This document shows, piece by piece, positions 58,771 through 64,000 of a DNA stretch of 64,000 bases (position 1 is the stretch's first letter; the number at the start of each line of letters is the position of its first letter). The translations under genes and the position numbers were made by a program. Origin of the DNA: Plecoglossus altivelis (taxonomy: Eukaryota; Chordata; Actinopteri; Osmeriformes; Plecoglossidae); NCBI GenBank assembly GCA_036571765.1, contig BROE01000007.1, positions 15,933,002 to 15,997,001 on the forward strand. Reading direction: 5' to 3'. The notes beneath the pieces were generated by a model, which saw only the letters and a list, made by a program, of their open reading frames with translations, searched no databases and was not told the origin of the DNA.

Positions 58771-61708
58771 AGGGTTTGTGTGTGTGAGTGAGAGAGTGTG
58801 TGTGAGAGGGTCTGTGTGTGTGTGTGTGAGAGAGAGAGTGCGTGTGTGTGTGTGTGTGTGTGAGACAGAGTGCGTGTGTGTGTGAGAGAGAGTGCGTGTG
58901 TGTGTGTGCGTATGAGAGGGTCTGTGTGTGTGTGTGTGTGCGTATGAGAGGGTCTGTGTGTGTGTGTGTGTGAGTGAGTGTGCGTGTGAGTGTGCGTGTG
59001 AGAGAAAGAGTGCGTGTGTGTGTGTGTGTGCGCGCGTGTGAGAGGGTCTTTGTGTGTGAGTGTGAGAGAGGGAGGGTCCTTGTGTGTGAGAGACAGAGAG
59101 AGGGTGTGTGTGTGTGTACATCGTTGCTCCAAGGCTGTGGCTGATAATGTGAGTATCAATTCTCACGCTATGTGTTTCCAACCACAGCTATATTACCCTT
59201 AACATTCTGCTCTTAGCTTGACCTCTACACACATGCAGGTGTGTGTGTTTGTATAGGTGTGTGTGTCTGTATATACAGGTGTGTGTGTATGCGTAGGTGT
59301 GTATACAGGTGCGCGTAGGTGTGTTTGTGTGTACACAGGTGTGTGTACAGGTGTGTGTGTGCTCTCACCCACCCTTAGCGTGGAAGGTCCAGTGCGAGCG
59401 GTGGTACTCATGCAGGTGCACCCTGTCCTGTTGCTGCTGCCTGCACACCTTGCTGTAGAACTGCCTAGCGATGTGGATGTAGGCTGCCGGAATCGCCCCG
59501 GCAACGCCCTTAGCGCCGAAAAAGCCGTTGACTTCGGGGGAGGCGGTGAGAATGCGGTAGTCAGCCCCGGCTGCTAGCACCAGCCGCATGTAGGTGCGCG
59601 TCAGGTTGAAGTACCCCGACGTCAGGAACACCGTGGCATCCGAATCAGCGTCTGTCAGCAGGCGCTAGGAGACCACACACAACCGTTACCAAGGTTACAG
59701 AACACAGATCACACACACCCGTTACCAAGGTTACCGAACATAGCCCACACACACCCGTTACCAAGGTTACCGAACATAGATCACACACAGCCGTTACGTC
59801 GATTACCGAACACTAGACTACACACACGCGATCACCAAGGTTACCGAACACAGATCACACACAGCCGTTACGTCGATTACCGAACACTAGACTACACACA
59901 CGCGGTCACCAAGGTTACCGAACACAGATCACACACAGCCGTTACGTCGATTACCGAACACTAGACTACACACACCCGTTACCAAGGTTACCGAACACAG
60001 ATCACACACAGCCGTTACGTCGATTACCGAACACTAGACTACACACACACCCATTACCAAGGTTACCGAACACCAGACACCCGTTACTTAGGTAACAAAG
60101 AGCAACACAGCATTATGAAACAGCGCATGGTCCATCCAGGGGGGTCGGGGCATGGCTCCTACCTGCGTGATGTGCTCGTCCACCTGGATGCCCAGAGGCT
60201 TCATCTGGACCAGAGGGAACACCCACGTGTCTCCCCCCTCCTCCTCCTCCTTCTGCTCCCTCTCTTCTGATTGGCTGAGCTGCTGCCGCATCCGTGCCGT
60301 GTTCACCACGTCCATGATCCGTTCCCGCGCCGACTCTGAGAAGTCTTCCCGGTTACCTAGCAACCAGAGAGGAAGCCGTCACATTGTGTCTCTTTCACAT
60401 GCGCGCGCACAGACACACGCGCACACACACCCACACACACCCACACACACACACCAGGGGGGACTGCAACCTCAGCTACATTTTATATGTTCCTCTTTTA
60501 CTGAAGTTGGCGTTCCCCTTTTCTGGATTGAATTCGTACCCCTGTACGGGTGTGTGTACCCCTGTAGGGTTGCGTGTGTACGTCTGTACATACCTCTGTA
60601 GGAGTGTGTGTTTGTGTGCGCATTCATGTGTATACCTCTGTAGGGGTGTGTGTACCTCTGTAGGGGTGTGTGTGTGTACCTCTGTAGGTGTGTGTGTACC
60701 TCTGTACAGGTGTGTGTGTACAGGTGTGTGTACCTCTGTAGGGGTGTGTGTATACCTCTGTACAGGTGTGTGTACCTCTGTAGGGGCGTGTGTGTACAGG
60801 TGTGTGTACCTCTGTAGGGGTGTGTGTACCTCTGTACAGGTGTGTGTACCTCTGTAGGGGTGTGTGTGTACAGGTGTGTGTACCTCTGTAGGGGTGTGTG
60901 TGTACCTCTGTGCAGGTGTGTGTACCTCTGTAGGGGTGTGTGTGTGCAGGTGTGTGTACCTCTGTAGGGGTGTGTGTACAGGTGTGTGTACCTCTGTGCA
61001 GGTGTGTGTACCTCTGTAGGGGTGTGTGTGTGCAGGTGTGTGTACCTCTGTAGGGGTGTGTGTGTACCTCTGTGCAGGTGTGTGTACCTCTGTAGGGGTG
61101 TGTGTGTACCTCTGTGCAGGTGTGTGTACCTCTGCAGGTGTGTGTACCTCTGTAGGGGTGTGTGTGTACCTCTGTGCAGGTGTGTGTACCTCTGTGCAGG
61201 TGTGTGTACCTCTGTGCAGGTGTGTGTACCTCTGTAGGGGTGTGTGTGTACCTCTGTAGGGGTGGACCATGCCGTCCAACATTGTGACGGTGTTGTCTGG
61301 CCGCAGCTGCAGGGACACGTCTCCCACGGCGCCGACCAGAGCAGCGAAGAAGTCACACACCTCGGCACAGTCCTCCAATAGGATGTAGCGGTCCTGCCTA
61401 TTAGTGAAGTAGGACTCACTCAGGTTAGCCCCCCTGGGGAGAGGGGGGGGAAAAAAGGGAGAGGAGAAAGAGAAAAGAGGAGGGGGAGAGGGGAGAGGAG
61501 AGAGAAAGAGGAGGAGGGAGAGGGGAGAGGAGAGGGAAGAGGAGAGGGAGATGGAGAAAGACAAAGACATGCATCTGACAGGAGAGAGAGAGAAGAGAGA
61601 GCAGAGGGGAGAGGAGAGGAAGAGGAGGGGGGAGAGAGGGGAAGAGAAGGCGAGAGGAGAGACATTCTATGACAAAAGTCCACTTCTCTGTTTCTATCAC
61701 ACTCACAC

Positions 61709-61793
<85 letters not shown>

Positions 61794-62571
61794 ACCCTCC
61801 CCCTCCCTGTTACCCGCTGATGATGATGCTGTTGTCAAACAGGTAGACTTTGATGTGCTGGACCCCGATGGTCTCGTTGAAGCGCTGGGGTACGAGCAGA
61901 CGTAGCAGCCCCCGCAGGTCAGGGGTGTGGTACAGAGACACACGCACACGCTCCCCATAACGCTCCAGCAGGGGAAGCAGCATGGTTCTGGAGTTAGTCT
62001 GACCTGGATGGGGACACACATGATATGATCCTGGTCCAGACTTGTCACGTGATTGGTGCAGACTTGTCACGTGACTGGTGCAGACTTGTCATGTGATTGG
62101 TGCAGACTTGTCACGTGATTGGTGCAGACTTGTCACGTGACTGGTCCAGACTTGTCACGTGACTGGTCCAGACTTGTCACGTGACTGGTCCAGACTTGTC
62201 ACGTGACTGGTGCAGACTTGTCACGTGACTGGTGCAGACTTGTCACGTGACTGGTCCAGACTTGTCACGTGACTGGTGCAGACATGTCATGTGACAGTGA
62301 GAAGACAGGAAACCAGACCTCTTGATCCTCGTGTGTAGTCCAGCAGGACAGACACGCTGAGGTCACTTCCCTTCGCCTCAGAAACCTCCAGAGCTTCCTG
62401 CATGCAGTCCACCTGAACACACACACCTTAAAAAGGTAAGAAGTTCACACTCATCTTCCGGTGCATATATTCCTGCCTGACACACACACGCAGTCCTACC
62501 AGGTCCTGCTCCAAGGGTCCCGTGCCCAGATATAGCGAGGCCATACATCTCTCTTGCTGTCTTATACGAGC
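57548..62571 (-). CDS. pgs1: CDP-diacylglycerol--glycerol-3-phosphate 3-phosphatidyltransferase (PGP synthase 1), 5' incomplete
   Basis: PGS1 makes phosphatidylglycerophosphate from CDP-diacylglycerol and glycerol-3-phosphate in mitochondria, the committed step to phosphatidylglycerol and cardiolipin. It belongs to the phospholipase D superfamily. Minus-strand exons, 5' to 3': 62571-62500, 62412-62319, 62003-61814, 61433-61252, 60356-60163, 59664-59373, 57949-57801, 57667-57548. They total 1293 nt (about 430 residues; the human protein has about 556). All splice ends are GT-AG and phases agree. HKD motif 1 is HIKVYLFD. Motif 2 begins HAKG and continues LTLIGSPNFGYRS. The missing N-terminus (targeting peptide and roughly 120 residues) is not recognised in 62572-64000 and probably lies outside the window or in low-quality sequence. 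Confidence 0.95.
57979..59115. repeat. duplicated block plus TG/GA repeats in a pgs1 intron
   Basis: 57979-58206 and 58537-58762 are the same sequence (CTTGTGCTGAAACCTTAAAG...), each followed by GTGTGTGAGAGGGTCTGTG repeats. A single N at 58536 sits exactly at the start of copy 2. No coding exon is inside, so the duplication does not affect the protein. Confidence 0.9.
59373..59664 (-). CDS. pgs1: pgs1 exon with start of HKD motif 2
   Basis: Reads RLLTDADSDATVFLTSGYFN..., ASPEVNGFFGAKGVAGAIPA... to HWTFHAKG. The HAK residues are at 59374-59382. 292 nt; acceptor CTAG, donor GTGGGT. Very high similarity to vertebrate PGS1. Confidence 0.95.
59670..60096 (-). repeat. about 37-bp array with X-box-like palindromes, pgs1 intron
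   Basis: Units alternate CGTTACCAAGGTTACCGAAC and CGTTACGTCGATTACCGAAC, separated by ACACTAGACTACACACA or ACAGATCACACACA. On the minus strand the first reads GTAACCTTGGTAAC, and the last element at 60083-60096 is GTTACTTAGGTAAC. Both resemble the RFX X-box (GTNRCC..RGYAAC type). Confidence 0.85.
60163..60356 (-). CDS. pgs1: pgs1 exon, linker between PLD halves
   Basis: Reads (G)NREDFSESARERIMDVVNTARM... with an acidic stretch EQKEEEEGG, then DTWVFPLVQMKPLGIQVDEH. The WxxPLxQMKP element is conserved in PGS1, and the acidic loop varies between species. Confidence 0.92.
60540..61251 (-). repeat. minisatellite built from a pgs1 exon end and donor
   Basis: About 25 units (counting the real site) of CTACAGAG|GTACACACACC on the minus strand. 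The exon ending at 61252 closes with CCCTACAGAG|GTAC, so each unit repeats that exon end and a complete donor. The minus-strand frame that leaves the exon stays open through the whole array (Thr/His/Pro/Glu/Val-rich) until about 60476. Confidence 0.9.
61252..62003 (-). CDS. pgs1: pgs1 exons with HKD motif 1
   Basis: 61814-62003 reads QTNSRTMLLPLLERYGERVR... to HIKVYLFDNSIIIS, with the catalytic H, K and D codons in 61834-61857. 61252-61433 continues GANLSESYFTNRQDRYILLE... to MVHPYRG. At the junction the sequence gives SGGAN where relatives have SGAN. Five Gs follow the acceptor, so one extra glycine or a homopolymer length error is possible. The intron between them holds purine repeats (61440-61660) and a pure (CA)n of about 90 bases (61697-61790). 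Confidence 0.93.
62041..62295. repeat. 22-bp array of CACGTG E-box palindromes, pgs1 intron
   Basis: Twelve head-to-tail units of CTTGTCACGTGACTGGTGCA plus GA. Ten carry an intact CACGTG, most of them within the 10-bp palindrome GTCACGTGAC. The array starts 38 bases from the pgs1 exon at 61814-62003. Confidence 0.92.
62319..62571 (-). CDS. pgs1: pgs1 exons: MASLYLGTG and LLDYTRGSR
   Basis: 62500-62571 reads ARIRQQERCMASLYLGTGPL..., ending in LEQDL at donor GTAGGA. 62319-62412 reads VDCMQEALEVSEAKGSDLSV... to DYTRGSR. Both match the start of the first PLD-like half. MASLYLGTGPLE is a PGS1 signature. Confidence 0.93.
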
Positions 62572-63631
62572 CTGAACAAAACCACACACACACAGTTACA
62601 TCAGCTAAACACACCAAACAACCACACCAAGTGACAACACTTTAAATAAGGTTTATTCTGATCGCATGCATAACTGTCATTCAAACTATGAAGCTGAGCA
62701 TGTTGTACTGTTTGACTGGTGCAAGCTGAACAGTGGAACAGGTCCTGCAGTCAGCTGAGGATCAGGTGTGAAAAAACTCCTCGCACACAACATCTCGAAA
62801 CAACCTCTCTCACAAACTTTCTCTTCCACTTCTTCTCACACACTCTCTCTCTTACAATGCCTTCTCCACATCTTTTCACACCTCTCGATTCTCACACCAG
62901 CACTCTCTACAATCTCACACAACCTTCACAATTCACAAACCACAACAACAATCTCTTCACTCACCACCTCCTCACTCACTCTTCCAATCTACACACTCTC
63001 AGAATCTGAAGCACCACAATCTCACCCTCTCTTTTCTCAATCACACACATACACACACTCTCTCTCTCTCACAAATTTCAAACACTTTCACAATCAACAT
63101 TCACACAACTCTCTCACATCACAATCTCACACACACACACACATGGGGTAGCATAGGAAGTTCAGAAGAAAGCTTTTGAATAAATATCCGTCATGTCATA
63201 AAACTGACTGATGCCGAGCGGCGTAAGGGACATGCACTAGCGCCCACATCCTGAATGAGCCAGAATAAAAGTGGAACATATCAGATATGAGAGATGAAGT
63301 GGGCCAGTGGATAGATCATATGAGTAAACATTGTTTTGGGATGGGAAAGATTAAAACAATCATTTATAATCTTTCGCTTCCTTGGTTATGTTGAGATGCG
63401 ATAATGGAGGTGGTGTCTCCCTTGACCTGGTGAATGGTCGGTGAGGACAGGCGTGGATGTGGTGTCCATGGTGAAGGAACTGAAGGCAGGTACGTGTTCG
63501 CATCCAGCGGAACGAGTTGTGAGGCTGTCTGGAGCCTGGGCCGGGGCGGACTGGAGGCGGGGCGGGGGGGTTGCTCAGCAGGAGAGGAGAAGCAATAGTA
63601 AAGAGGACTGGGGGGGGGGGGGGGGGGGGGT

Positions 63632-63663
<32 letters not shown>

Positions 63664-64000
63664 GAGAGGGAGGTGAGGGGGCGTGTCAGATAGGGGGTGT
63701 GTGAGGGGAGAGGGGGGGCGTGTTAGGAAGGGAGGAGGGGAGAGAGGGGAGAGGGGGATGTTGAGAGGGGGTAGAGAAGGGGGCCGTGTCAGAGAGGGGA
63801 GAGGGAGAGGGGTGTTGGAAGGGGAGGAAATTGTGGGTGTCTGTTAAAGAGAGGAGAGGAAAAGAGGAGAGTGTGTGGTAGTGGGGTGTAGAGAGGGAGG
63901 AGAGTAGTGTGTGTCAAGGAGTGTGTGTGTCAAGGAGTGCTGTGTGTGTGTAAGGAGTTGCGTGTGTCAAGGAGTGGTGTTACAGGAGTGCGTGTGTTAA
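62572..64000. other. pgs1 upstream intron, low-quality right end
   Basis: No pgs1 exon recognised. 62780-63145 is a degraded CA/CT repeat. 63150-63600 is unique. 63610-63662 is almost all G, and 63663-64000 is GGGGAGAG/GTGTGTCAAGGAG repeat with many apparent indels. The N-terminal pgs1 exons could be hidden here or lie beyond the edge. Confidence 0.5.

Noticed and set aside
60472..61570. A 364-codon minus-strand protein
   Set aside because: It is a pgs1 exon read into its donor-site minisatellite and a purine/pyrimidine tract; reported as a splice-site finding instead of a gene.

Overview
This is nuclear DNA from a ray-finned fish, very probably a teleost. It holds three vertebrate genes in the order cyth1 (+), dnah17 (+), pgs1 (-). 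Human 17q25.3 has the same neighbours in the same relative orientation: DNAH17 and CYTH1 on one strand and PGS1 converging on DNAH17. The teleost assignment rests on compact introns, extreme dinucleotide-repeat density, fish-type dispersed repeat fragments and the protein sequences. The species cannot be told from the sequence.

Layout. Positions 1-4400 are upstream DNA made mostly of tandem and low-complexity repeats, with no gene I can support. cyth1 (cytohesin-1, an ARF guanine-nucleotide exchange factor) runs from 4491 to 14650, followed by about 1.1 kb of 3' UTR-like sequence. dnah17 (axonemal outer-arm dynein heavy chain) fills 16052-56280 in about 80 exons. Most of these join in phase and match the family from the N-terminal stem through the six AAA modules to the C-terminus. 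pgs1 (mitochondrial phosphatidylglycerophosphate synthase) lies on the minus strand from its stop codon at 57548 to its most upstream recognised exon at 62571. Its N-terminal exons are beyond or near the right edge.

Two things dominate the window besides the genes. First, nearly every intron carries its own private minisatellite, and several arrays contain copies of the neighbouring exon end plus its splice site. Second, there are clear assembly problems. One is a 315-base N gap at 50520-50834, flanked by two overlapping copies of the same dnah17 exons. There are single Ns at 6784, 38336 and 58536. Several near-identical exon duplications occur, and indel-rich patches disrupt otherwise conserved exons (18160-19330, 21200-22380, 36020-36800, 44085-44140). 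These look like sequence error rather than gene decay, because flanking exons are intact and conserved to the last codon.

The sequence also shows a 3-base cytohesin microexon (the diglycine/triglycine switch of the PH domain), two probable GC-AG introns in dnah17, an in-frame alternative donor in cyth1, a 2.6-kb minisatellite of 16-bp units, and two arrays in pgs1 introns that repeat transcription-factor-like motifs (CACGTG and RFX X-box-like). The three genes work in separate processes: ARF/phosphoinositide membrane signalling, sperm-flagellum or ciliary motility, and mitochondrial cardiolipin synthesis. Their adjacency reflects conserved synteny, not a shared pathway.
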